64,000 bases of DNA from Siphlonurus alternatus (GCA_949825025.1 OX463778.1:44122646-44186645), one strand, 5' to 3'; shown: positions 40,017-51,125, counted from the stretch's first letter. Notes: a model not told the origin generated them from the letters alone. Numbers and translations: made by a program.

Positions 40017-40194
40017 TACCCTAGTCGAAAAGTAAGAGTGCTAAGTGATAATTTGAGCAGTAGTCAAGTAGTTGACTACTTGTTTTTAAGTAGTCAACTA
40101 CTTGTTTTAAGTAGTTGACTACTTAGAAACAAGTAGTCAACTACTTGACTACTGCTCAAATTATCACTTAGCACTTTATTTTTCGACTAGGGTA
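40017..40194. mobile_element. Palindromic element built of AGTAGTTGACTACTTG units
   Basis: Ends TACCCTAGTCGAAAA / TTTTTCGACTAGGGTA. Inside, AAGTAGTTGACTACTT, itself a palindrome, is repeated at least four times in alternating orientation. The whole block can fold in several registers. Confidence 0.75.
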
Positions 40195-40378
40195 ATTTTT
40201 CTTGATTTATAAATAACTTAAATAATCTAATCTGCAAAAATATAATCATTTATATAATCTATTTATAAAATATTATATATAATTATATTTTATATGAGTT
40301 ATTAATAAAAAATATAATGTATATTATAGATGCGTGATGCGATACGTATAATAATCCATCAATGTTTTAAATTTATAA

Positions 40379-40708
40379 TGGACAACATACATGAAAAATT
40401 TTTATTGCAGAAATGAATAGATGGTACGAAATTATATACTCTGAATTTTTTCAGATTTTTTTGAAACCCGGAACTATTTTTAAATAATTATTGAAAGTCC
40501 TGTAATTTCAGTTGGCACCCCTGCAGCCTTAATAAAAAGGATAGAGACTGGACGCCTATTGACGCCTCCAGGGGGCGTGGCCGCACTTTCAATAATTATT
40601 TAAATATAGTTCTGGGTTTCAAAAAAATGTAAAAGAATTCAGAGTGGCATAATTTGGTACCCTCCATTCATTTCTGCAATAAAAAAATTTCATGTATAAT
40701 GTTGTCCA
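40379..40708. mobile_element. Foldback element family X, subfamily 2, copy 4
   Basis: Ends TGGACAACATACATGAAAA / TTTCATGTATAATGTTGTCCA. Subterminal phrases GCAGAAATGAATAGA and TTTCAGATTTTTTTGAAACCC match family X, but the termini and interior (GACGCCTCCAGGGGGCG) differ, defining a second subfamily. Confidence 0.75.
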
Positions 40709-40924
40709 TTATATAAATTAATTTAATTTTTTAATTTATATAAATTAATTAACAATTAAATCGATCATACAAAATAATTTTATTTTTATTGTATTTTAAA
40801 ATTAAATATTAAAAATCATAATATAAAACATATGGAAAATTACAGAATTATACAAATATAAAGAACAGAATCTTATCTGTGTATCTGTGTCTGTGTTCAC
40901 TAAATAAAATGGATAGAGCATAAA

Positions 40925-42230
40925 TTATACATGAAAATTTTTTATTGAAGAAACGATATCGAGAATAGAGGGCACCAAATTATGCTACTCTGAATTTTTT
41001 CAGATTTTTTTGAGACCCGGAACTATTTTTAAATATTAAAAATTTATTGAAAGTTCTGTAAGTTAAGGTGGCACTCCTGAATCCTTAATAAAAAGGATAG
41101 GACCAATTAAAAGACGCCTATTTGACGCCTCCAGGGGGCGAGGCCCAGTGGCGTAGCCAGGATTTGCCAAAGGGGGGGGTTCTTCAGGATAAATATTGAG
41201 AACAGCTCACTGGGGGGTTTGGGGGGCGAAGCCCCCCAATAGCCCGCCGCAGGCGCGATTTTTTTAAGGACACGCCCCCTTTTTAGGGTAAAATAATGGA
41301 AAAATACTATTATATTAGAGCTAGGATAAAATATATGGCCTGATGCAATTTTTTTTAACAGTTTATATTTTTTTTCACCCCATTTTTCAATTTCTTTTGA
41401 ATACGTGCGTATAATAAATAAAGCTTTGAGTAAAGGCTCATTTCCATGGAGCGATGTCGAGCGAGGCTTGGCGGGGCGAGAAAAGCGCACTTGCTTCAAT
41501 CTCGTATGGCGGCCATGTTGGCAAAAAAACGCCCCCCGCAAGGCGAGGAAATTCCGAGCCTTTTTAATTAAATCAAGTAATTTATGTAACCACTTTTATA
41601 TTATTTTTATAGAGTCAGTGTACGTGTCATTTAATTGAATTTGATTTTTAAAATTTATTTAATAATCCAAGTTCACATCATTAAGATATTGTAAAAAATA
41701 AATAAAAAAATAAAAAAGGGAATTGCTTCTCTTATTTTTGTTAAATTTTGTCTGCACCGGGCGCGTGGAGCAGCCAATTAAATGAAAGTGCGGCACACGT
41801 GAGAGCGTTTTAATTTATACAATAGTAGTTATATGCACATGCAGTTTGTAAGGGAAATAAAACATTTATTTATGAGTCGCACTTTTTCCTGTTAAAATTA
41901 GAAACTAACTTATAATTTGTTTATTTTAAAGAAAAGACTACTTGATACTTGATACCCCTAAATTTCAATTTTTTATTTAACTTATTTTTTCAAATTTATA
42001 TAATTTTTCCTTTTTTCTTCTTATATCCAGTCATTACTCGATCTTCATGGGGGGGGGGGGGGGGTTTAAACCCCGAAAACCCCCCCCGTGGCTACGCCAC
42101 TGGCGAGGCCGCACTTTCAATAATTATTTTTAAAAATAGTTCTGGGTTTCAAAAAAATCTGAAAAAATTCAGAGTAGCATAATTTGGTACACCTTATATT
42201 TAATTCTGCAATAAAAAAAAATCATGTATA
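40925..42230. mobile_element. Foldback element family X, subfamily 2, copy 5, split by a hAT-like insertion
   Basis: The left part (TTATACATGAAAA to GACGCCTCCAGGGGGCGAGG) and the right part (GAGGCCGCACTTTCAATAA to TCATGTATA) match copy 4. They are separated by the 957-bp element at 41146-42102. Confidence 0.75.
41146..42102. mobile_element. hAT-like non-autonomous transposon with perfect 8-bp target duplication
   Basis: Termini CAGTGGCGTAGCCAGG and CGTGGCTACGCCACTG are inverted repeats of the widespread hAT type. The flanking octamer GCGAGGCC is present at 41138-41145 and again at 42103-42110. Subterminal sequence contains GGGGGGCGAAGCCCCCC. A 144-codon minus-strand frame (41541-41107) crosses the terminus and shows no transposase motif, so the element is non-autonomous. 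Confidence 0.9.
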
Positions 42231-42587
42231 TGATGTCCAATATTATTATATTTTATTTTGGTTTGTATATATAATAATAATATATATGTACGTGTAATAT
42301 ATAATCAATATTTTTTCTTTTATTTTTTAGGTTATTATTATATAATATTTTATAATCTATTCTGTACACTGTATTTGTGTTCAATAAACAATTTATTTAT
42401 AATATTATTAATTAAAGAACAAAATCTAGTGATGCTAACATTTGGATGGCTACACTGCTTGCTTAATTTCAGTAAAATTCCTAAAATCCATTCATCACTG
42501 CGATTTTAAAGGGGGGGAGCAACTCCATTGAGCCTTGAAAGTTTAAGTGCGATGTTGCCAAACTGTACCAATGAATCGGGAGAATGA

Positions 42588-42625
42588 GGTCACGTGATCA
42601 TAACAGGAAGTAGCCATCTTGGATT
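42588..42625 (+). promoter_or_regulatory. Promoter-like cluster: E-box, ETS-like and YY1-like sites
   Basis: GGTCACGTGATC (CLEAR/E-box-like), then ACAGGAAGTAG (ETS core) and GCCATCTTGG (YY1-like) lie within 40 bp, in a locally GC-richer segment preceding the plus-strand gene at 43601-48276. The match is by eye, and no start site is proven. Confidence 0.4.
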
Positions 42626-42964
42626 CTCCGTCAGCTCCAGCGTGGACGCCACGACGCCAGCGTGGAAGTTTTTAATTAATTAAACGTTTAATCATCAATT
42701 CTTTTCATATATTCTTATTCCTTAACACAAATTCGACCAGGGAGTATATTCTTGTTGTATTCGTTGTTATATAGGGAGTATATTCTTGTTGTATTCGTTG
42801 TTATATTGTGTGTCAATTTTCCTTGGATTCTCCGTCAGCTTCAGCGTGGACGCCAGCGTGGAAGTTTTTAATCAATTAAACGTTTAATCATCAATTCTTT
42901 TCATATTTTCTTATTCCTTAACACAAAGTCGACCAGGGAGTATATTCTTGTTGTATTCGTTGTT
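42621..42964. repeat. Tandem duplication, period about 204 bp, with an inner 32-bp duplication
   Basis: GGATTCTCCGTCAGC, GCGTGGAAGTTTTTAAT and CGACCAGGGAGTATATTC recur at a spacing of 204 bp (42621 and 42825). Inside unit 1, GGGAGTATATTCTTGTTG is repeated again about 32 bp downstream. Units differ by few substitutions, suggesting a recent duplication next to a promoter-like cluster. Confidence 0.8.
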
Positions 42965-42977
42965 AGCAAAAATCTGA

Positions 42978-43121
42978 AGCAAAAATGATGTGGGCAAGTA
43001 TTCCTTTTTGAGAAAAACGGTGAGGGAGTGGAATTTGTTGGATTCTGGGCTTGTGGATGCTCGGAGTGTTGGTGGGTTCAGGGAGGGGCTGAGAGAGTCA
43101 GCCGCAAGCAAGCGAGCCACC
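42978..43121 (+). pseudogene. Non-LTR retrotransposon reverse transcriptase, C-terminal tail relic
   Basis: The plus strand reads NDVGKYSFLRKTVREWNLLD, the typical end of LINE reverse transcriptases (KYSFFPRTxxEWN). The frame continues about 28 codons (to ASKRAT). A stop just upstream (TGA at 42975-42977) shows truncation. Clade not assigned. Confidence 0.65.
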
Positions 43122-43600
43122 GTGGTGGAATACCCACAATAGCCGCAAGCAGTGGTGTATGTATGTAATGTGTGTACATACTGCTATTTTAATCTTAATC
43201 GTTATATTGTGTGTCAATTTTCCGATATTTTTTATGATGAATATTAGATAATTATGCATACCATTTTCATCTAGCCCCATGTGCTACGGGGCCTACGGGG
43301 CCCTTCCTTTGTTCATACAGTATATTATTATAATTTTGATTTTTAACGATCTGCGGCAAATGTGGCTATACCATAATACAGTTCATAGATTTTCCTTCCG
43401 ATATTACAGTAAACTAAAACGAGTTCTGCTATACTGTTGGCACTGTTGGGCAATGAATTACTATAAATATGTGGTATGCAGGTTTTCAAGAACTTTTTCA
43501 GCACAGATTATTTTAATGTGGGATTTGTTTCAGTAAAACTAAAATCAATTTTTGAGGAGATTGAAGATATTGTATGCATTTGATGCATACCATTTTTCAG

Positions 43601-46600
43601 TTCAATCTGTCTAGCATACATTTAGGGTCTTTTGACCTTGCATCTGAAAGTCCCAAAGATGTTTACATGAATTGTAAATCTTTGGTGCATTATGCATACA
43701 TAAAAGATTTAAATCCAACATGCAATTTATACATATCCAATTTGACAGATGCTGACATTCCTGATGTGGGTCTTCAGCAAGGTGCAGTTTGTCCGGATGC
43801 AGCTTCTGTGGATCTGAAAAGGAGTAGATTCCTCGCCCTGAACGCTGCAATGATCTTCAACATCTGGCTCAAAGGTTAGTCAAGAATATTAAATACTGAT
43901 GGAAGGTCAGTTCATAAATTTTAATATGTACTGTAGTATGATATATGTATACATACTATAGTTAATGTTTAACTTGGTTTTTGCCGTGTTAACGTCTTCA
44001 GTTAATGGTGTGACTCGCCTTGTGAGCTTATGTAAAAAGATACTTGGCTGGCTGAGCACATCAGAAAGCCACACAAGCGTTTACGACTCATGCAGGCCTT
44101 AAAGCGCAGCCCATAGCCCGTCTTTGGTTCAACCTCGGCACATTGATGTGTGCATTATTATATTTGTGATTTATGTCATTAATGAGCAGTTCAAAATAAC
44201 TGTTTAAGTGCATGTAATAAAATAATTCTGTAGAGAGAATTCATAAATAAAGTCAGCTTTACTTTATTAACTTTATTTACATAATCTGCGACCAGAGACC
44301 CTACAGAGACCTCCGTGTCTAATGACCAGGAATTTGATAAGAGTTTTGCTGTTTTCTGAGAGTGGCGGCGCTGTTGAATGTTTGGTACGGACTGGTTCTT
44401 TCTGGATAAAATTGTGTGCGCAGCCAGCGAGAATCGGGCTGTGCCGCTGCGATTCAATGGCACCGCCAGTCTCAGTTACAGTAAAGCTCGGCCAAGCTGG
44501 TCAAATTTCTGGCCATAAGACACGGAGGTCTCTGTAGGGTCTCTGATCTGCGACTAGAAATTTTGTGTTATAATTAACTTTACCTGCTTGACAGTTCTAT
44601 TTCTTATTTCTGTAAAATACTAATCTTTTGTACGTATTCATGTATGCATGTTGTATTCAACAGTTTGTTACCACTTTTTGGGTTACTTATTTTTATTTGT
44701 CTTTATAATAGGTCTGTTCGTAAACCCTGCTCGGTGTACATTTCCTACACCCAATCGACTTTATATCCCATGTACATAAGGTCGTTTGGGTGCAGAAAGT
44801 GTACACCGAGCAGGGTTTACGAACAGGCCTAATACTTTATATCTTTCATTTTTATTATTATTATTATGTTTTTCCCCCCCCCCTCATTTTATTGTATTAT
44901 TTAACGTAATAGTTAATTATTATTAATTATGATGAAGGTTAATCTAGCAGACAAGGTTTTGATGTAACATTGGAAATTAAAGGCCCTATGATCATTTCGC
45001 AGTATGAAGTCCACAATAGACGACTTGCAAAACCCCATTTTTAGCAAAAAGTAAACAAACAAAAATGACCCCAGTTCATTGTTGTTTTGATTATGTGTAT
45101 AAATTTTGCTTATACATTGGACCTTATGGGAAATTGACGATTTACACACAGATTTCAATATGTTACAAACCTATGATTCTAAATATAAAAATATCACCAG
45201 AATCTGCAGTTCTTGGCCATTTATAATGCTGAAATGTGTATCAGAAGAAGTTTTCTTTACTTTAATATGGTAAATTTTATATGATACCAAATCAGTCAAT
45301 TGCATGGGGAAAGATACGTAACTAGGCAAACTCCTTCTTCTTCTTCTTACAATTATTGGAAGGAGCCTAAACGGCTATAATTCCACGTACTGAGTAACTT
45401 GGATCAATTTTATAGTTGAACTGTTTTTTGCAGGGTCTTGTAAAGGATAATGGACGAACAATGGATAGGATGATGATGGAATGTGGGATGCAAGGTGATG
45501 ATGGAAGTGGTACCTATATGCCCACCACGTGTTACCGTGGGTGAACCAAAACCACACAAGGAATTGGTTGGATTTTAGGACATTGGGTTGACGTTGTGGT
45601 TTTGGGTGCAATAATGTAGGTTGATGATGCAGGCGACAACATGCAAGGAATGGCAGGAATTTGAAAGATTCTCAACGTGTTGACTCCTGTGGGCCGACCG
45701 AAGAGCAGGGTCAAAGTAGGATTATGTGGATGCGGTGAGGCGAGATGATGATTTATGAATCAAATTGACTGGGGATAGACGATTAATATATAGAATAGGA
45801 TAGGAATATTTACCAGGATAGGACAAACAATTTGAGCGGAGAGTCATGTCGGCGTTGCTCACTCTGGCGCGCCATCTTGATCTCCCTAGGCAAACTCCAG
45901 TTTGTTGATTTTAACTGTTGCAATAATCAACAATCTGGAGCTTCCTTGGTTACGTATCTTACCCCATGCAATTGGCTGATATGGTATCATATTAAAATTA
46001 CTATATTAGAGTAATGAAAACTTCTTCTGATACGCATTTCAGCATTTAAAATGGCCAAAAACTGCAGATTCTGTTGATATTTTTATATTTAGAATCGTAG
46101 GTTTGTAACATTTTGAAATCTGTGTGTGAAAATCGTCAATTTCCCATAAGGTCCAATGTATAAGCAAAATTTATACACATAATCAAAACAACAATGAACT
46201 GTGGGCCCTGTGGGGTCACTTTTGTTTGTTTACTTTTTGCTAATAATGGGGTTTTGCAAGTCGTTAATTAGTATTGCCTAATATATTAGTATACGGCTGC
46301 ATAAAAAAATTGTTCCACCAGCAATAATAACAGAAATAATAGCCGATGAAAAGGCACCTGTGACGCCTGTGACGTCATTTGTACCCATACTGCGGCGACG
46401 GTATAGGGAAATCCCTGCAAAAGATAGGTTCACTCTAGCTGCAACCACGGACATAATTTTAATTCTAGAATGTTGAAATTTTACAAGGGCAGTTTTGATA
46501 CTATTTGTCAAATATCCTGAAAGAATTTTGCTGTTGACGTTCACACAGACTGACTTATTGTAGTAGCAATATAAGCCAAGTATTTAACATGGTTTTCCTT

Positions 46601-48276
46601 TGCAACATTTTTCTCTTCTTGCTACTGCAATAAGTCAGTGTTTGTGAATGTCAACAACAAAATACTTTCAGGATATTTGACAAATACTATTAAGACTGCG
46701 CTGGTAAAACTTCAACATTCCAGAATTAAAATTATGTCCGTGGCTGTAGCTAGAGTGAACCTATCTTTTGCAGGGATTTCCCTATACCGTCGCCGCAGAA
46801 TGGGTACAAATGACGTCACAGGTGCCTTTTTATCGGCTAATATCTCTGATATTATTGCTGTCGGAACAAATTTTTTATGCAGCCGTATCATACTGAGGCA
46901 ATACTAACTGTGGACTTGATACTGTGAAATGGTCATAGGGCCTTTAAGATACGTAATCAAAATTTTTAGGTGCAAGGGCGTATGTGAGGCTAACATAAAG
47001 TTCGTCTATTTTTTCTCATTTCACCCATAAAATTATTTATTACTTGCACCTGAATAATCATTTGAACTGTACATGCCAGACAATTACAAATAACCTATAG
47101 CAGGTGCCATAATCGTTTGAATGTCTGCCTATTTCCCGGAAGATCCATGATTCCTTGCCCTGACCAAACCTTCATCTTATCCTTCCACACCTGTACTCAT
47201 GGATGGTCATAGAATTAGCCCGTTTGTGAGCCCAGTGAGCACAGTGTGCAAGCATCTTGGAAGACAACCGCATTGTCTTAGAGAGCTGGCAGGTGTCCCT
47301 CAAAGCAGGGTTGCTTCCATACCTAGAAAAACTCTGAGGAATTTAGGGCACGTTTGAATTTATCTTACCAACTCTGAGGGCAACAGATGAAGTGCGCTAC
47401 ACTTGAGGGTTTCGAACTAAACCATCCTGAGGAAATTGACAAAGTCTATGCTTGACAGCTCAAAAGACTAGCTTAAAAAATATATATAATAATATTTATA
47501 TAAATATAAAAAATAAAAAAATAATAATAATAATAATAATAATAATTAATTTTTAATTTCTATCAATCAATACAAGTGTACTTATGTTGCAGGTAAAGCC
47601 AATGCCCCTGAAAACTTCCTTCGCTTTGGCAAACAATTACCATCTTTTGGCGAGGATTTTTTTTTTTTTTTTTTAAGACTTTTCATTACATAGTTCAGAA
47701 AATGAAATGGTAAACTATTGAAAAGTGTCCTGTAATTAATAATTGATGTGGCAGGTGGAGTAAGAATCTGAGTGTGAATAGCATTATGGAATAGAAATGT
47801 TGTTCATTGCACTCTTAACTTGAAAAAAGAAAGCCTTATGATTTACAGCTTTGGTGAAACAGCTATACACATACATACATTTTTGCTTCCTAAAGTCCAA
47901 CCCTAGCGTCCTCGTCGCAGGAGGTGGGCAGAGAAAATATTATTGCAGGTTATTAGATTTTATGTTCTTGTGGAGCTACTTTAAATATGATAGATTAAAT
48001 ACAGAATTTATCATACAAATAAACTATGTCATCTGCAGTAATATTTCCTCTGGCAGATAGGGCTCTGGCTTATACATACATTTTTTGTTAAATACTTTTA
48101 CAGCCTATTTGACAGGATCAACACCAGAGCAGGGAAGGGACCTGCCTAAGCGTGAGATGTGCTGCACCCAGGAACGCCTGGAACTTAACTCCCCCGTAAT
48201 GCTCTCCTTTAACATGCTGTTCTTACTGCTGCTCTGTGTGCCACAACTTCAAGCGAGTTCTACACTCATGTGGTAA
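43601..48276 (+). CDS. Unrecognised gene, last two exons: Cys-containing domain with hydrophobic C-terminus
   Basis: I do not recognise the protein. Exon 43601-43874 (acceptor TTTTTCAG, donor GTTAGT, phase 1) encodes NLSSIHLGSFDLASESPKD, then a Cys-spaced stretch (MNCKSLVHYAY; NPTCNLYISNLTDADI; GAVCPDAASVDLKRS) and FLALNAAMIFNIWLK. Exon 48104-48276 (acceptor TTTACAG) continues AYLTGSTPEQGRDLPKRE, MCCTQERLELNS and ends in a hydrophobic run (VMLSFNMLFLLLLCVPQLQA) plus nine residues. This looks like a C-terminal membrane anchor or GPI signal of an extracellular protein; one NLT glycosylation site is present. Upstream exons are not found with confidence. A segment at 47593-47650 (AG|GTAAAGCC, reading KANAPENFLRFGKQLPSFG) is in phase but lacks a GT donor. 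The intron carries several transposons. Confidence 0.55.
44293..44545. mobile_element. Pack-MULE-like element: 28-bp TIRs, 9-bp target duplication, gene-like interior
   Basis: CAGAGACCCTACAGAGACCT begins a 28-bp terminal repeat that recurs inverted at the right end. ATCTGCGAC flanks it on both sides (44284-44292 and 44546-44554), the 9-bp duplication usual for Mutator-like elements. The interior is not palindromic, is GC-richer, and reads MAPPVSVTVKLGQAGQISGH from 44458, resembling a tubulin N-terminus (VxVxLGQCGNQIG, delta-type). Confidence 0.75.
44710..44830. mobile_element. Short foldback MITE
   Basis: AGGTCTGTTCGTAAACCCTG at the left and CAGGGTTTACGAACAGGCCT at the right; arms about 50 bp; TA flanks. 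A degraded relative lies at 39325-39474 (CGACCGAGC ... GGGTTTACGAACGAACAG). Confidence 0.75.
44978..46947. mobile_element. Large foldback element with a second foldback inserted in its right arm
   Basis: The left arm 44978-45325 (TTAAAGGCCCTATGATCAT, TTGCAAAACCCCATT, CATTGGACCTTATGGG) is repeated inverted at 45950-46263. It resumes at 46908-46947 (GGTCATAGGGCCTTTAA) after an interruption of about 640 bp. The loop, about 600 bp, has no recognised gene. Confidence 0.75.
46268..46907. mobile_element. Inner foldback element with coding-like arms
   Basis: Ends TTAGTATTGCC / GGCAATACTAA; arms about 290 bp around a 50-bp loop. Each arm carries an open frame of close to 90 codons (minus 46544-46278, plus 46638-46907). 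The two translate to nearly the same peptide, for example ARVNLSFAGISLYRRR. This follows from arm identity and does not by itself show a gene. Confidence 0.75.
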
Positions 48277-48367
48277 AGTCCATCAACACATGTTTTGCTT
48301 CATCTCAACATCAGGGAGCTGTTGGTCTGGCCAAGATGGCTAAATAGGTACTTCTTTTAATCCCAGG

Positions 48368-49035
48368 TTAAGGGGAAGGTAACACGCCCAATGTTAAAAA
48401 AAAATCCCTTACAGGAAATTATATATTGGAATGTATTATTATGTATTATGCAGGGAGTGGAACCGGTCGCCTTTTTAAGCGGATCCGAGATCCGGATCCG
48501 CTTGTTTAAAAAGCGGTTCCGAAAAACCGGTTCCCGATCCCCTTGTTTAAAAAGCAGATCTGAAGATCCGGATCCCCTTTTTAAAAAAGCGGTTCCAAAG
48601 ATCCGGATCCGGATCCCCTTTTAAAAAAAGCGGTTCCGTTTGGATCCGGATCCGGATTTCCTCGATTTTTAGCGGTTCTCAACCGGGATCCGGATCCGGT
48701 TCCACTCCCTGATATTATGTGTTAATTATAATTAGAATTTTTTTTTAAAATGTTCTCCTCTACATCCCCTATCAGTAGTTAGAATATCAGGTATAAAAAT
48801 TCGAGCTAGTTGTTTAGTTATAAATTTTTAAAGTTGGCTAATATAACATGGAAGTTCCATTTGCCCATGTTAAAGTAGTCAACTTTAAAACTTCTCATAA
48901 CACAAACTATCTTGAATTTGTATACCTGATATTGTAGCTACTGATAGCGGATGTAGATGAGAACATTTTGATTTTTTTTCATAATTTTCATGTGTGGATT
49001 TTTTTTTAACATTGGGTGTGTTATCCTCTCCTTAA
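48368..49035. mobile_element. TTAA-flanked foldback element, copy 2, carrying a nested hAT-like insertion
   Basis: TTAAGGGGAAGGTAACACGC at the left and GTGTGTTATCCTCTCCTTAA at the right. Inner pairing includes CATCCCCTATCAGTAG and CAACTTTAAAA. The nested element at 48451-48711 splits the left arm. Located just after the unrecognised gene, perhaps in its 3' UTR. Confidence 0.75.
48451..48711. mobile_element. hAT-like MITE filled with GGATCCGGATCC-type repeats
   Basis: Ends CAGGGAGTGGAACCGG / CCGGTTCCACTCCCTG. Flanks GTATTATG and ATATTATG are an 8-bp duplication with one mismatch. The interior is a degenerate tandem of TTTAAAAAGCGGTTCC and GATCCGGATCC units about 45-50 bp apart. No ORF of note. 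Confidence 0.75.
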
Positions 49036-50032
49036 ATAGCCACCATTATTATTTTTTTTTTTCCCCATGCAGTCATTGATTAATCTTCAAAAGGGGATGG
49101 GTTAAACTGTGGCTGCTGAATTTAGTAAATAATTAAAGCTACAGTACTTCAATATTTATAATACTTGTATACTTAAATATAATTAATGTAAATTTTAACT
49201 ACAACTCTCTTACCAGTGATGTGTGCATTCTGGAGTGGAGCGTCTCTTGCTTACATGCAAATGGTAACTTAAAATGCTTTGATGTTTATACAGCATTTAC
49301 TGTACTGTATAGTAAGTGACTTCCTTTATTGTACTATACTGTAGACTCGGACTGTATGATGCCAAGTGTGAATATACTAAAACTATACACTGACTAGTTG
49401 AGAGCGTCATGGTGTAACTTAATTATAATAATGAACTGCGAGAGTGCTTGGGGACAAACATAGTACACTGGCTTACTTTTTATGTTGTTATATGAGAATG
49501 ATTCTCAGCTGATTTTAATCTAAATTAATTAACATTATACTGCTTTCAGTATTTTTCTTCCGTTTAAATTGTTTCAATTAATTTATTGTAAAATGTTCTT
49601 GACTGTATATAACAAATAAAATGCAATTAAATGGTAAAATATTAGTTTCTTTTTAATTGCACAATACTTATGGCAGCAATAATAATTATATTTTAAGGAT
49701 ATCGAGGTGTTTTATAATTAGAAACTTAGTTAAATTAAATGGAAAGTTAAATGTCGCACTTTCATAAAAAGAATTATCAGAAAAAATATGCAATTGTGCA
49801 AATTAAAGTCCTGAATTATAAAAAATCAATTTCTTCATACACATTTTTGTATTGATGTAGCAGGAACATTCAGTACCCTCTTCTAAAATAAAATTTGCCT
49901 AGCACTCTGCAAATCCTTCTTTTTTTGCAGCAGGTGTCTTTCATAATTCATTGACACTACTATTTCAAAATTAACTAATACTTAAATTAACATTAAGGGG
50001 GAGGGTGGTGATATTTTTTTTACTATATATCA

Positions 50033-50634
50033 TTAAGGGTAAGGTAACACAGGTAACACGCCCAATGTTAAAAAACAATCCCACATTTTTCCATGTTGAA
50101 GTAGTCAACTTTAAAAATAATTCATCAGAGAGCAGTGTAACTTAATTGGCACCTTTATATTTTCATTTGTGCAGTAGAAAAAAAAAATCATGCAGTTTTT
50201 CCAATGCATTATCACTAAGATATTGTCAAAACAGCACTATTATAATTACAGAATGAATCTAATTGTATTTATTTTGCATTTTTGAAAGAGAACTTACAAA
50301 CTCAAAAGCACCAATAAATATTTATTACTACCACAATTTTAATCCTGATAGAATTTTTAAAATACAGGAATGTCTTAAAAAAATAAAAAAAAATCTTATA
50401 TCAAATGTATGTAAAACAATTGTTAGTGTTTCCTAACAATATTTAATAAAAACATGGGCAATCATCTATTTAAAAAAATTAACTCAAAAACTAGCTCGAA
50501 TTTGTATACCTGCATATTTTATAAGGGGTGTGGAGGAAAACATTTTAATTTTTTTTTTCCATAATTTTCATGTGTGGGATTTCCTTTAACATATAAATAT
50601 ATATTGCATGGGTGTGTTACACCTTACACTTATG
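50033..50634. mobile_element. TTAA-type foldback element, copy 3, partly decayed
   Basis: TTAAGGGTAAGGTAACAC at the left, with an extra duplicated GGTAACACGCCCAATG. The right end GGGTGTGTTACACCTTACAC has lost the perfect TTAA. Shares CAACTTTAAAA and GTATACCTG with copies 2 and 4. Confidence 0.65.
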
Positions 50635-51123
50635 AAAGGAATTCCAGTTCATTCATTGAAAATAAAGACATAAAATCATCTTAAAATCATTACAGTAAAA
50701 ACTGGAGTACTTTTTTTTAATATAACTGATCGAAGTGGAAAAAGAAACTAATGTTGGTGATGCATATAGCCATGCATGCAGGTTATATATCATAATAATC
50801 ATTAAAAAAAAATACTAAATAAAAAATTATACTTTATTTCTACACTAAGCATATGCTAAACTTGCCCTAAATTAAGACATTTATAGTTTTTTCTACTATA
50901 CATTTATTTTTATAATAGTTTGAGGGAGTATAATTCATTGCAATGTTTTTAAATTATGACTTAAAATTAATTGCTATAAAAGCTTGTAAAATAATGACAA
51001 ATAACATAATATATATATCTTAAAGGTTAAAACAATATAGAAATTCCAATGCAAAAATTTAAATAAATAGCATTTTCTTTTCCCTGCTTTATATAAACAC
51101 ACACACACATATATATGTGTGCA

Positions 51124-51125
<2 letters not shown>

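Noticed and set aside
41107..41541. 144-codon minus-strand ORF as a gene
   Set aside because: It crosses the end of the hAT-like element and its target duplication and shows no protein motif.
43535..43572. Extra exon reading KLKSIFEEIEDI just before the exon at 43601
   Set aside because: It would require a 29-nt intron, too short for normal splicing; reading through gives a stop.
46278..46907. Two homologous protein genes facing each other
   Set aside because: They are the two arms of one foldback element; the similarity follows from the palindrome. Recorded as an element, with the frame preservation noted as a finding.
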